Of a DNA stretch of 64,000 nt, positions 48,051 to 60,553 are shown one piece after another. The DNA is taken from the NCBI GenBank assembly GCA_964058845.1, contig CAXKVR010000114.1:124001-188000 (forward strand). The letters run 5' to 3'. This DNA is from Carex sylvatica (lineage: Eukaryota > Streptophyta > Magnoliopsida > Poales > Cyperaceae). The position numbers were made by a program, and so were the translations under genes. Below the pieces are notes generated by a model. The model was not told the origin of the DNA, did no database searches, and was given only the letters and a program-made list of their open reading frames with translations. Positions within the stretch are counted from its first letter, which is position 1. Each line of letters begins with the position of its first letter.

Positions 48051-49345
48051 GGGTTGTTGTGAATTGGACAGGAGAGAATTATTTGATTTGGAATCAAAAG
48101 GTTTGGGACGTGTGAAGATATAAAGGAGGAGATTGTATGTGGTACATGGGTTGGATTATGATGTTGGATCCTTATACTTTGGAAAAGAACCGTTGCGGAT
48201 CAAAACAGAAATTCTCTCACATAGTGCACATGGGATATAGAATCAACACCAATCATAATGGCCAGGATTTCTTTCATTATGTGACGTTACCAGCAGGCAG
48301 CAGCACATTTTATATATGATAATTATTTCCATGGTTCTGAAAATTAGAATCCGAATCGGAATTACTCACTTGACCGTGAAATTCAAATCGGCTGAATTGG
48401 CTGAATCAGATTAGAAACTCAGATATTTGTTTGACAGAAACTTGTTTTGTACTAAAAAATAAGAAAATTTTGGTAAAACAAATAATTTGTCAAAAAACTA
48501 TGTTAAGACAAAAGATAACATTCAAATAATTGACTAATTATATAATATAATACAAGCATTACAACTAGAATACACATTTTATTGCCAAAAACTATACCGA
48601 GCTGACTGGATCACCTCTCGTTGTTGTTGTATAGATTGAAATAATTAATAAAGATATTAATGTAGTGTCAAATGAAAATATATATCTAATGAAGAGACAT
48701 CTGACTACTTTCTCTTCATTTCGTGGGTGTACATCAACAACTCTCAACTCTCAGCTAGCAACTATCAACGGACTTCCACAAAAAAACAAAGGTGTGTGGA
48801 TTTTACATTTCTAGTTACTTTACAACACTAATCTTTGCTTTTACCTAAAATTTACATTTAAGAGCCTCAGACGACAAGTTGGTAATAAGGTGTGTTGATT
48901 GTAAGTCATGAAGCACATGCATTATCTAGAAACTACACAATTTGACGCTTTCCTAGAAGTATGCATATTATTTTTCATTATTTTTTGACCGCTTGAATTT
49001 ATATTAAATTAGTTTGAAAATCTATAAAATTTGTATGTCTTCATTTCTGACCGCATTACCAAGAAACTACACAATTTTAATGTGTTCATTTTTTATCATT
49101 TTTGACGGCTTGACTTTATATTAAATTAGTTTAAAAAAATTAAATTTTGACGTGTAAACGCATCACTAGTGAAGTACATCGGTTTCAATGGCTTGGATGC
49201 ATCACTTGGAGCCAATTCGATGGATTTTTGAGTTAAACTCACAAAGGGGCTTGGTGAGCTCAAGAACACCCTAGTTCTAATATATATATTTGTGTTTGGC
49301 TATGATGTTGGTGAGCTCAAGAACACCCGTTCTAATATACATATT

Positions 49346-49748
49346 TGAGTTTGGCTATGATGACTTACAGAGTAAAATATTTGTTTTACTTCACACTCAT
49401 ATTTTTTACTATTGAAAGTTCAAAAAGTTGATCCGAATCACTCAACATGATCTACATATTGAAATGTGTTAGGAGACCAAATTTTACATTTTTTAGATAT
49501 TTATTATTATTTATTTAGAATTTTTTTAAATCACTATTTTTTATAATCCATAATCCATCCAAAAACTATGATTTTCTACCCATCTAAAAAAATTGTATAA
49601 AAATCCAAAAAATATAAAATTTGATCTCCAAGCACATTTCAAAATGTAGATTATGTTGAGCGGTTCAGATCAGCTATTTTGACTTTAAAAATGAAGATAT
49701 AAACATGAAGTAAAATAAGAATCTTTCTTCGCATCTCACCATAGTCAA
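49346..49748. mobile_element. Foldback MITE, shared-core family
   Basis: Left arm TTGGCTATGATGACTTACAG..AACATGATCTACATATTGAA then GGAGACCAAATTTTACATTT; right arm AATTTGATCTCCAAGCACAT and CTCACCATAGTCAA. A related copy follows at about 49877-50255 with different outer arms. Boundaries are approximate. Confidence 0.65.
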
Positions 49749-49876
49749 TTTCTCTCTCTCCATATATATATATATATACAACATAATCTACATTTTGAAT
49801 TGTTCTTGGAGATCAAATTTTATATTTTTTGAATTTTTGTACAATTTTTTTAGATAGAGAGAGAGAGAGAGAGAGA

Positions 49877-50255
49877 GAGATTGGTTAATATACTAACATA
49901 GGCACAGAGCACTTTGTTATAACAAGTGAGTTTTTACGATTTCGAAGTTCAAATAGTCGATCTAAAGTACTCAACATGCACTCTCGATATTAAAATGTGC
50001 TTGGAGACCAAATTTGATATATTTTAAGAAAAATACTATTTTTTCGAATTTTATAAAATAATTGTTATTGGATTTTTTTATTATTTTTTTAAATATGAAA
50101 ACAATGATTTTAGAAAATCCGAAAAAAAATGTAAAATTTAGTCTCCAATGATATTTTAATATGGAGAATAGGTTGAGCACTTCAAATCGGTTATTTGAAT
50201 TCGAAATTGCAAAACTCACTTAGTATAACAAAATGTTAATTATGTGCCAACATTG
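49877..50255. mobile_element. Foldback MITE, shared-core family
   Basis: Core TGTGCTTGGAGACCAAATTT on the left and AAATTTAGTCTCCAATGATA on the right, with outer arms GTTATAACAAGTGAGTTTTT and AAACTCACTTAGTATAAC. Boundaries are approximate. Confidence 0.6.
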
Positions 50256-50307
50256 GGTTTTTATTTCGCAAAGAAGAGATTTTATCCGTTATGATGAATC
50301 CTTTGAG

Positions 50308-50831
50308 TATAGGGATGTAAACGGATTGGATATTATCCGATTTCGTTTGAATCCGAATCCGAAAAATTATCTAAATTATCCGATTCGTATCTATATCCGA
50401 GACTATCGGTAAAATTATAATAGATAAGAATACAGTAAGACTTTTAACTATCCATATATATCCAACCGTTAATAGTTTGAAACCACAACAAATGTGCTAT
50501 ATGTTCTTAAATTAATTTATTAAATTGCATATTGTACCAATAATTTATTAAATTACATATAGACATATATTTTGATGAATAATATAACACTATGACATAA
50601 TTAGTAACTAATATTTTAATAATATAATTGATGTTTTGTAACCAACAAGCTAATTATGAAAAATATCCGTATCTGTCCGATATCCGATCCTTATCCATAA
50701 CGTTTATATCAAATCCTTATCCGTATCCGTATCCAAGACTATTCGTATACGTATCTGTATCCGAAAAATTATAATAGATACAAAATTGGTAAGACCACTA
50801 TCCGATCTATATCCGACCATTTATACCCCTA
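50308..50831. mobile_element. hAT-type element with TATCCG-repeat interior
   Basis: Left end TAGGGATGTAAACGGAT, right end ATTTATACCCCTA, near-inverted. The interior repeats ATATCCGTATCC-like words in both directions. Flanks CCTTTGAG (50300-50307) and CCTCTGAG (50832-50839) match 7/8, consistent with hAT insertion. Confidence 0.7.
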
Positions 50832-52795
50832 CCTCTGAGGTCTTTTACGCGGTTTGTGGGGTTCCAGCTGGTAATTTTTGATCACGTCATGTAATACTTT
50901 AGGAGTTACACACAAGTGGGTCAGCTGATAATGACTGATCATGAAACCTTCGAAAGGAACGTAATGGAGGAAGATTTTTCAGCGGGGAACGAACACCACA
51001 AAATAATTAGGCTATTTAATTTTGAAGGGGCAGAAATGAATGGCTATTATAATTACTAGAATCATTATTAGTTCATTACCATGAAAAAAAAGTTATAGTA
51101 ATACAATATGTAAATTAACTCTTGCTCTTCTTTAAAAAAAAAATAAATAAATAGAATGAGACATAATTTTATAATTTTAAAATTTAAAATATATTTTTAT
51201 AATTTTTCTGAATAAACTATAAAAATAGAATCATATTTTTTTATTATTATTATTTTTAGTCAAAGACAATTACTTTCTTCTGATTCTATGTAGTTCTGCA
51301 ATTGCGAAACATGCATACGGTGTGTCGTACTTTTATTATATATTTGAACCCAAAGATAACCTCAATTAAGACTCAACTCACCCATACACCATAAACCTTT
51401 GTAACAAAGGATTTTTTTAAATTTTTTTATTTTTTCTGCAAAGAAACATGCCCGTTGGCCTTGTATTACATCCAAACAGAGTTTATAAGTAGATTTCGTA
51501 GCAATACACTGCCTGCTCTAAAAACAATCAATAATTTAAAATTGCGTATGTAAAGCCAGTGACTCCTTCAATCAAACTGCTCCTTTGCTGGAATATGCCT
51601 ACAATCAAACTCACTTTCCTTAGCAATCTTCATATTTCGATTATTTCACGGTATGCCATCCAGTCTGCGTCGAGAGGCGGATGGATGTCTAAGCACACAT
51701 CAGTGAGTACCTGATTATCGGTATAAAAAGTGCATTTGTCATAAGAGACATGTGTCTAATTTGCTAGGCTGATTTTTGAAGAAAGAGGAATTTAACTATA
51801 AAACTAAAAAATGTGTATGGGTGAGTTATTTTTTGTTATAAATATGTAGAATTAAGTCCATAAATCTATATGACTATATAAAAGCTTTTTCCCTTTGAGC
51901 ATAACTGCAAAATATTTAATGAGGTCGGATCACAAAGGAAAGGAGCGGGTAAACGGACTGTGATTCTCGGTCAAAGAAGGATTAAGTTGACGGGTTAACG
52001 GGTTTACATCATTGTATCATCCAATACCAATAGGAAAACAAGAAATTTTTTCTAGTGTTCCATTCTTCCAAATTCCTTTTGTCATCTCTCACATCATAGG
52101 TGGGTGTTCTTAGAGATGAAAATTAAACCTTATCATTGTTCGAAGACAGCAACGGGATGAACCGATGGGCTTAAATCCCGTGATGTATATCTATCCTATT
52201 AATATCTAACCTATTTGACCGTTTGTTCCAGTCTCTAAATGAACCTGATGTATATCTAACCTATTAATATCTCGCCTCCTTCTTGACTTGGCCAACTGTA
52301 GGCTCCTGCACCATGGTCTGGTTTGATGCGAACTGAATTGCACAAGTTTAATTCCCCTTGTACCACCACACTGGTACCGTACGTGCCCGTGCACATCTAG
52401 TTCCTCGCTATCTGCATAATTATTCGATTAACCATTTACAATGACCAGTAACACGTTTGAGTTGAAGCTGATATTTGCTGGTTTGGAATAGCAACAAGAT
52501 GATGCTGACATGGTTTTGCGATGACATGTTTTATACATGTTAGGTTTCTAGGGTTTTAATTTTTTTTAAACCAAACCGAATCAAAATATTAACTCGATCC
52601 ACTAAACCAAAATAACCAAATCATTTAGGCTAATCTTAATCAGTTAGGATTAAAAAAGATTACACCGGATCCAATGAACACACCCCTAATTTTGACTGGT
52701 TCAATTGCATAAACAATTCTTCAAGCGAATCAAACCGGAAGTAACTGGATCCATTTTTTTTGGTCCAACGAATAGTCCGATCCGGTTATGATAAC

Positions 52796-55000
52796 ACTGC
52801 TCAATTCCAACAATAAATTATGGATATTGAATCCATATAACATAAAATAAAGAAATTGTATCCCTCATGCAACAAAAATAATCGTGTTTGTTACGGTTCT
52901 ATTGTTTGGTCCCGTGTAATTTTGACACTATTGGTGTACCTAATTAAGTTTTACATGTTGATGTATTTGGAGCAAATTGTTAGAACTAATTAAATTGGTT
53001 ATCTGTCTAGTGTCTAATTCACTTGTCAAATGACTATATACACATTCATTATTTTGAAAAATGATAACGTGTCGATTATAGAACTAATCCAAAGTTGCAT
53101 AAGTTTTGTCACGCTTCATTTCATGAGATAACTCATTATAAATGAGTCTTTCTATCATGCATAATGTATTATTTCTCACAAGTATATTGTGAATTAACTT
53201 CTTTATTATCAATTATATATCGTTACATTTGAATAATATGGACCAACAACATATTTTGGTCGTATGTAATATTATTTACAAAAATAAATCTTTTAAATTA
53301 TTTAATATACTTATACTATATTATATTTGTAATCACAAAACAGATTTACCTAAAATTTAGTATTTTCTTAGACATCAATTTATTAAGATAATGGAGAAAA
53401 TCAACATTATTTTGAAAGTATAATATATCTTACAAAATTTAATAATTTCTTCTTATGTTATTATACTATTCTCATAATTACATTAGCTCCTAAATTAGTT
53501 ACTTATAGTTACTTATAGTTATGTTTATATATAATTTATTCATTTGAGACGTTAGTTAAGTAATGGAAGTCACGTTTTGATTATTTACAATAAATAAATT
53601 ATTTTGAATAACAATAACCATAAAACATGATTAATGAAAAATTGTTTCATATAAATTGTAAACATGAAAAAAGAAACAAAAAATAAATTGATAATTGGAT
53701 TTATTTTTTATTTTTATAAATAGAAAGATTTGATTATTGTAAGACAATATTATATGCAACAAAAATAAACTTGAGTATATAATTTTAATTTTTGTTTGAT
53801 ATGATAAAGGTGTAATATCTTTTATACAATAAAAACTTTTTGTTATGTTTTTTTTTGTTTTGAATTATGACTTTTTAATTGTACATATTTATGTCTTTTA
53901 CAATAAAATATTTTTGTTTGAATGGTTATAATCTTTATTAGTATGATTTATTTTAGGTGCAGGTGAATTGCCTTATTAATCATAGAATTTTCTTGATATA
54001 TGTCTATCATAAATTCATCAATTAGATATTATTTATTTTATTAATATCCCCATTCTTTGATATAATTAATTAAAGATAGTAATTAATATCAATAAAAAAA
54101 TGGCAATTTAGCCCTCCCCGTCCCTTGTTTCTTTTCCTATGCACTTCTCTTCACATGAGAACATAAATCTTTTATTATTATTTTCAACAAACAAGCAGAA
54201 ATATAACATAGCTCACCATGCTTTCTTATTGAGACAAAATTCACATTCTTTCGACAGTGCACAACTATTTCTTTTATACTTGAACTGCATTAGTCAATAA
54301 AAAAAGGAAAGATAACTGAAAAGTTGATGGATTAATTTGATTAAACCTTTATTGATTAATTAATCATATTTTACAATGTACAATTTAATATAGGCAGTCT
54401 TAAAAAAAATAAAATTGACAGGAAGTCATCTAACAAGATATACAATACAGAAAAAAGGAGATGTCATGCATAATTAGAAAAAAGAAAAGAAATAATAATT
54501 GATCGAATGGCAAAAGTAACACTATTTTTGTGAAATCCGGATGAATTCTTTTTGTGAAATATTAAATAATTGGATGACTTAATTTCAATCTTTTCTGGTT
54601 GAATAAAAAAATAAGCAGAAGTTTAACCGAATTTTTTATTTTTATCATCTTAAAATAAAAATAAACAAAACAATCTGAGAAATTGGGTGACTCATAATTT
54701 TTTCACCACGTCTGCAGTTCGACGTATAATCCAGATACAAAGATACATGGTGGGGTCTTAAAAAAATAAATAAATAATTAAAGCGAGGGTGAAGACAAAT
54801 GCATTTGATATGCAGTTTGAAACTATGGATATTCATTTTCTATCTGTGTCAAAAAAATGAAATTATTCAGAAATGGTGATTATTTGATTTAACTTTTTTT
54901 TTTAAATGATATAAATAAAAATTTCGAGAAATTTGATGTAGTTCCACAAGATTTATTCAATATATAAAAAGGTTGAAACAAAGATAAATATAGAAATAGC
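52796..55000 (+). repeat. Segmental duplication block C
   Basis: Diverged copy of 42960-45080 about 10 kb away in the same orientation; see that entry for shared words. Its section ATTAAGATAATGGAGAAAAT near 53390 also matches 46605-46625, immediately before the GLR relic, which suggests the original unit carried a GLR gene that is now lost here. Confidence 0.55.
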
Positions 55001-55148
55001 GCCGTAATAATGTTTAGGTACGTAGCAGCTTAATTAGACCTGGAACCCCACGAATTCGCATCCTCTGAAATAATTTGCGCAACTTTTTTGGAAAATCAGA
55101 ACAGTTCAATACGTTCTGCACGAATCTCAAAGCTCAAATAATACTGAC

Positions 55149-55343
55149 CAGTGTTGTAAAAAACGTCCGTTTAGGTCTATTGATTGACCGATTAGTCATT
55201 GGCGGTGATCAAACTGTTATGGATTTTTCCGATTAATCAGCCGATTATTTCCTATTATGTCCGATTATTCCTGATTATTTCCTATTAATCACTTGGCGGT
55301 ACCCTATCCGTCTAACAACCGTATACGATTATTTACTACACTG
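55149..55343. mobile_element. hAT-type MITE, CAGTGTTGTAAA family, copy 3
   Basis: Perfect 8-bp duplication ATACTGAC (55141-55148 and 55344-55351). Left end CAGTGTTGTAAA, right end TTTACTACACTG. The interior includes ACTTGGCGGTACCCTATCCG as in copy 2. Confidence 0.85.
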
Positions 55344-55429
55344 ATACTGACCCTGCGCTCTTCAAATTGGCACAGGACACGTCGGTCACGCAAAATATAA
55401 GATATCTCAGAGGATACGCACTCGAACCC

Positions 55430-55830
55430 TACCTCCACATATCATCTGAGGTAACATCATATTTCTCTTTAGATTTAGGCTGTCCGATCGGAATCTGGAT
55501 CAATCGGAATCCAGTTCAAAATGAAATGCACGGAGAACGAGACTCCTTTAATATTCGTGCAGATTCTAATTAGTCAGTCTAGATCTAACTAGAAATATCT
55601 TATTATCTCAGGTGATACGAGTTCACCCCACCCCAGATCGTCCGCATGATCCACTGCATAACCTCACCGTTTGTGTTTGAATCAAGACCGTCCCATGAGA
55701 ATCCGAACGAATCTGACCCAAGTCAGTAATGTACATAATCCCTTCAAGTGCTAAAAAAATAACAAACAGACCAGATTCAAACTTAAAACGGTGAGGTACC
55801 TTCGGTGACATGAATTTGCACCCAATTGTG
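55430..55830. mobile_element. Two adjacent MITE-like inverted repeats
   Basis: About 55430-55620 resembles the 27.3-kb MITEs (CTGTCCGATCGGAATCTGGA, then ATTCGTGCAGATTCTAA). About 55655-55800 is a second hairpin: CCTCACCGTTTGTGTTTGAA with TTCAAACTTAAAACGGTGAGG on the other side. Confidence 0.5.
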
Positions 55831-56079
55831 AAATAATGAACAAAATTTAACAACTGAATAGATTAAAATACTATGATTATTATGTATAAGGAAAAGCATG
55901 TAGTACTGGTTATTTTTATAGTGTATATGATGACAAGAACACTTTGTTGTTTATAGTGACCAATTTCTTGTAATTTCTCAGCCACAAAGATATCCATTTA
56001 TGTAATATCTTCTTGATTGATATAAAAGGCATGGATTGATACTGATACTGTGCTGACCGGTCCAGTACCTGTCTGATCC

Positions 56080-56430
56080 CATTTCTATGTCAGATCAAAA
56101 TTTTGATGATATTTTAATGTTTTAGCCTAAGTTAAGCCTCTTAATAGCCCAATCAAAAAAAATACAAAAAATGGGCCAAAATGCATAACTAGATTGTGAA
56201 GTTAATTAGATTGTGAAGCTTTATAAATGCTTTCTCAGCCTCTTTAGAGAGATCAAATGTAAAATGTTTCTAATTTTTGGAAGAATCAGTTAATTATATG
56301 TTCATTGTTATTGCTCATTATTGCATTATATTTATATTCATATGCATTTATTTGGTTATTTTCTGTGTTTTCCTTTTGATATCATGCATGACAGTCCTTT
56401 GTTCTAGTGTTGCAGCTTTATGAGGTGCAT
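56080..56430 (+). repeat. Copy of the SAM-gene flanks lacking the coding segment
   Basis: TTTTAGCCTAAGTTAAG..TCTTAATAG and GGGCCAAAATGCA match 58660-58725; then AGAGATCAAATGTAAA..TTTTTGGTAGAAT-like and TTTTCCTTTTGATATCATGC with GCAGCTTTATGAGGTGC match 59500-59635. The 770 bp in between at the SAM locus, which include the coding exon, have no counterpart here. Confidence 0.65.
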
Positions 56431-57344
56431 TTTTTTTTATACTGCTGTCATTATTTATGCTGGTAGCCTTCGTGCCTGTTCTCAAACAACACCTGTGCAG
56501 CAACTGGTCTAATATTATATACATAATTGCAAATTTGGAGAAGTGAACAAGGGCATATGACGGTTTTTATGTTAAAAAATATCTATTGGGAAAACAATAT
56601 CTATTTTTGTTACATATATAGTAAAAAAAAATGTTCTTTTTACAATGGTAGCTTCTCTATAAATTAAACGACAATCCTTTCCTTCAATATATATATACTG
56701 TAATCTCAAAGCCCCCTATTGCTTGTAACATTTTTGTTTCATGAAAATGGTGTAAAACACCACCGATGATTTACATCATATATTAAGAAGATAAATTTTT
56801 AATTGATATTTTTGTTCTTTTCTGAAATTTTGATTCACCAATTCTTATCTTTATTAGAATAATTTAAGTTCAAAAATAATGTAAACAAATCTATAAGAAA
56901 TCAGACAATAATACTTTAATTCAAATATAGAAATTCATATATTTTATAATTTATTATTATCAAAAAGAGTAATAATATCGTCATAAAAAACCAATAATAT
57001 TTGTTCTTTTTTAAGTTTGGGGCTGGATTTAACTAGATAATGTCGAATCTAAGGAAATATTTCAGGTGGTATTTATATGTGACATTTCACAACTATTAGC
57101 CAAAAAGAAACACAAATATATACATTTTTTTTTTATTTCTGTGTAGATTTTCAATATATTTTTTAAAATATAATTTATTTCAATAAATATTTTTTATTAA
57201 ATGTATCTCGGAATGGAAAACAAACATACAAAAATAGAGAATATAAATTAACACGCATATGCACTGCCTATTTTTATTTTTGTTTTATGTATCCATATAT
57301 AGCTCCTAAATTGGAAAAATGACAAACAAAATTCTTCTTTGCAC

Positions 57345-57354
57345 TATATATAAA
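57345..57354 (+). promoter_or_regulatory. Candidate TATA box upstream of the SAM-domain gene
   Basis: TATATATAAA in a context GCAC..CTC. It lies about 1.6 kb before the ATG at 58942, which would require a spliced leader; an acceptor-like TATATGCAG lies at about 58880. Speculative. Confidence 0.3.
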
Positions 57355-57682
57355 CTCTTATTTTATCGAAGATCCCTCAAACCCAATGAGTGCTCATCCA
57401 ATTTGCGGTACCTGATTGCTTTCGGTAAGGAATTCGAGCCTGTTTAGATTCACGGTTTCCATTGAAGATTCGTGCTGGGACTGTCAATGTCAATTAAAAT
57501 TTTCAAGTTCTTTTGAACATAATACTATTGTGAGAACAATTTTCAAGTTCATTTCAGAGCTTCTCATAATAGAAACCATGGTTCACCTTCTCTATTTCCT
57601 CGTTGGTTTCAGGTATTGATTACAGAACCAACACCACACAAATTTTGACTGGTAAATCATTTACATATATGAAGAAAGGCTG

Positions 57683-57824
57683 CAAATTGGTATGAAAGAA
57701 GACGATCTACCTGTTTGCATTTGGATTCATTCAAATTGGTATGAAGAGATTGCTTGCAGTGCAATATCATTAATTTTAGCAGTTTCCTTTCAAATTGATG
57801 CGAAGGCTTTCAAATTGGTATGAA
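57683..57824 (+). repeat. Four copies of CAAATTGGTATGAA
   Basis: CAAATTGGTATGAA occurs at 57683, 57732 and 57811 and as CAAATTGATGCGAA at 57791, irregularly spaced, in the presumed leader region of the SAM-domain gene. Confidence 0.6.
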
Positions 57825-58247
57825 AACATTGGTGCTAATTTTAGCATTTTTCTTTTGTCCCTGGTACTATTTTTGACCTATCTTGTCAATAACATGTTGT
57901 AACTAATTTTAGAGGATCTATAGCCATTTTGAGATAGCTATTATAGCCAGAATAGTAGAATACTTTCAATGTGTACTATAAAAGGAACCTTAAGGAGGCG
58001 CTTAGATAACAATGTGTACTTTCAATGTGTGATAGATTTGAGAGGAAGTTTCAATATCTTTCTCCTTAATTTCTTCTATTTGTAAACTTTTGCTTGGTGA
58101 TTGGAGACTTTTTTTCCTCTGGGGTTTTCAGCCAGGGGTTGATCTTAATGAAACTCAAAAGGTGCTTAGCCAATCCTATAATTTTAGGTTTTATCTATAT
58201 GTATTGAAGTTTTATTGATTCTTTTCCTCTAGTTTTTATATAATTTA

Positions 58248-58408
58248 CAAGATTCTAAATAGCGATTATTGCGTCATCGCTTTTAAGTTCCGAAAAAGCT
58301 ACAACTACCTATTTAAAATTCTGATAAAAAGAAAGTTGTTGATAGCGTCATAACTTTTAAGGTCCGAAAAAGCTATAGCGCAACTATAGTTAGCTATTTA
58401 GAATCCTG
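58248..58408. mobile_element. hAT-type MITE, GATTCTAAATAGC ends
   Basis: Perfect 8-bp duplication ATAATTTA (58240-58247 and 58409-58416). Ends CAAGATTCTAAATAGC and the complement of CAGGATTCTAAATAGC. The interior repeats TCCGAAAAAGCTA twice. A related truncated copy lies inside the hAT element at 13095-13810. Confidence 0.85.
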
Positions 58409-58941
58409 ATAATTTAGCCTTTCATGAAATATCAAATGGGTGCTAGAATTTCCCATTTTAATTGTGGAGACTTGGACACATAAAAAGTTTTTGTATTTTA
58501 CAATTAGCTCTTTTCTCTAAATTTTCTAGTTTGGCTCTTGTTTTCACCTGAAATTGTGTCTTTTGTGTGTTTGTTGTTGTGTTCTATTATATGTTTGAGT
58601 CTCTCTTCGCTGCCTAATACCCATTTATATGTTAGATCAAATTTTTTTTCTGATATTTCAATGTTTTAGCCTAAGTTAAGACTCTTAATGGTCTGACCAA
58701 ATATAGAAAAAGGGCCAAAATGCACAATTGTAATTGTACATAAATGTACTTTAAACAATGGTGTAGTGCCAATATGCTACCTCCTGGTACAATACCTGGT
58801 ACTGAGAAATTTGCCAAGATTTCCTACTGTTGTTGTTTCATTGTTTCATCTCATGTCATTCTTTTTCTTTATATATGCAGATCTGTTTCAGAAGCTTAAA
58901 TTTCAAATTCAGAGAGGGGAGAGAGAGAAAGATCAAACTTC

Positions 58942-59412
58942 ATGTCTTTTGCTTCGGACGATTCAGAATATTGTTCAGATCATTCGGAAGATTCCACTGC
59001 TGGGTACTATCCACATATGAAAACAGAGGATGACAATTTTGTGGAAAGGTCCTCGCCAATTCTGAATTCACAAAATGGAATCAGACGGATGCGCTTTTTG
59101 AATTTCGAGCGAAGGATTAGGAAACTTGGAGGTATCGAAAGATGGTTGCTTTCAAATGGGCTTCAAAAATTTGTACCATATTTCGAGCGAGAAAAATGGA
59201 ACATGTATATACTGTTTAATAGTTCCATGGAAAGCCTTGAAAAGATGGGTGTACTCCCAATTGGACCGAGGCGTAGGTTGGTTCATGCTATAGAAATGCT
59301 TTCTAAGGAGGAACCAGAGGCGCGGTCGGGGCCATCCGGTCCACATCAAGATTCGTGCGGATCAAATTTGGTCCCATGCCCAACGGACTGGCCCCCGTTC
59401 CTTCTTGATTAG
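58942..59412 (+). CDS. SAM (sterile alpha motif) domain protein
   Basis: A 156-residue protein in one coding exon. The N-terminus is acidic and serine-rich (MSFASDDSEYCSDHSEDSTA). Residues about 62-120 form a SAM domain: GGIERWLLSNGLQKFVPYF, then LFNSSMESLEKMGVLPIGPR and RRLVHAIEML, with the expected hydrophobic spacing and the L-x-x-[ML]-G-[IV]..G-x-R-x-[KR]-[IL] pattern of the last helices. SAM domains mediate protein or RNA binding; the partner here is unknown. The C-terminus is proline-rich and ends PPFLLD. The ATG was chosen as the first in this frame; upstream sequence has a splice-acceptor-like TGCAG at about 58880, so a non-coding first exon is likely. It could be a truncated member of a larger family. 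Flanks are partly duplicated at 56.1-56.4 kb. Confidence 0.75.
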   Translation: MSFASDDSEYCSDHSEDSTAGYYPHMKTEDDNFVERSSPILNSQNGIRRMRFLNFERRIRKLGGIERWLLSNGLQKFVPYFEREKWNMYILFNSSMESLEKMGVLPIGPRRRLVHAIEMLSKEEPEARSGPSGPHQDSCGSNLVPCPTDWPPFLLD

Positions 59413-60553
59413 ATTGTATAACAGTGTAAGTTGGAACTTTTTTTGTCATAGATAATCATAATATATTCATTTTCAGGTGGGAAGATTCAACAAAATTGGA
59501 AGATCAAATGTAAATGCTTCCAAATTTTTGGTAGAATCCGATAATTGTAGTGCATTATTCATCTGAATTTATTTGGTGGTAATTTTCTATGTTTTCCTTT
59601 TGATATCATGCATTGCAGCTTTATGAGGTGCCTCTTAAGCTATGCATTCAATGTTTTTAATAGAAGATTTAAAGTCACAATTTAATACAATCTTATTTGA
59701 AAGAGAGAGCCTGATATGTACAAGGTGTGCAACATTATTCAAACGTATTTTACTATTTCTCAATCAAATAGTATTGTACAAAATAAAAAATATGTCTATG
59801 TTTCTATACCTTTTTTAAGAATTATTTTTGTAATCAACAAGTATTAATGAAGTGTTAATGAAGTATATTAATGAAGTATACCAACCTTTTAGAAGGTCGT
59901 CATGGTCAAAAGTGCAAGTTGTAAAATTTTTTTTAACTTAGATTTGATGTTTAAACGTTTGAACATAGTAATTTAAATGATTGACATCAAAGGTTTAAAT
60001 GGCTGAGAAATTGCGTTTTAAAAAATAACAACTTGAAAAAAACTCTAAAGTATTTCTTCCTGGATCTCATTTGAAAGAAAAAATTGAGTAGAAAATATTT
60101 ATATTTTTAGATTTGCAAAATTAATCACGGATCATCTAAAAATGGATGAGAATGATAATAGAAAAAAATGGGCGAAAAAAATATTTTTTATTTTTGCTTG
60201 AATATAAAAGTAGTTAGGAGTTAAAACTATTCAGATTTAGAATTTAAATGCTTGTAGATAGACGTTTAAAAGCTTGTGAGTAACATTATTAAAAAGTTAT
60301 AAACAAAACTTTAAAAACTTAGATATGAGTGCTAAAAATGAAAGTAAGAAATTAAATCCTTAAGGTACTCATTTGGAAATTTGTTTGTGGGGGCAATTAT
60401 CAGGCTCCACTTTGATCCAAATATATATGATTGGATTACATATAAGATTAATTAATATGGTATGAAGCAACATAATGTTAGTTAACGATGCTAATATGAG
60501 ACCTGATTCATGCCACATACATACATACATACATACACACACACACATATATA
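59413..60553. other. Intergenic downstream of the SAM-domain gene
   Basis: No gene is seen. Includes the presumed 3' UTR, duplicated ATGAAGTATATTAATGAAGT words near 59850, and an (ATAC)n/(AC)n run at about 60515-60545. Confidence 0.5.

Larger units (their letters stand above)
48051..50300. other. Intergenic, foldback MITE cluster
   Basis: No gene is seen. Contents: a piece of the GAGTAGAACTAGGG family (about 48960-49276, right end only), foldback MITEs of the shared-core family at about 49346-49748 and 49877-50255, AT and GA simple repeats at about 49765-49880. Confidence 0.5.
50840..57344. other. Intergenic between the GLR relic and the SAM-domain gene
   Basis: No gene is seen. Contents: a hAT relic with CCAATGAACACACCCCTA end at about 52545-52690, two copies of GATGTATATCTA.CCTATTAATATCT near 52181 and 52249, segmental block C (52796-55000), the MITE at 55149-55343, MITE-like inverted repeats at 55430-55830, and a partial copy of the SAM-gene flank at 56080-56430. 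Confidence 0.5.

Noticed and set aside
52206..52394. 62-residue minus-strand open frame
   Set aside because: Overlaps short direct repeats and shows no recognised motif.
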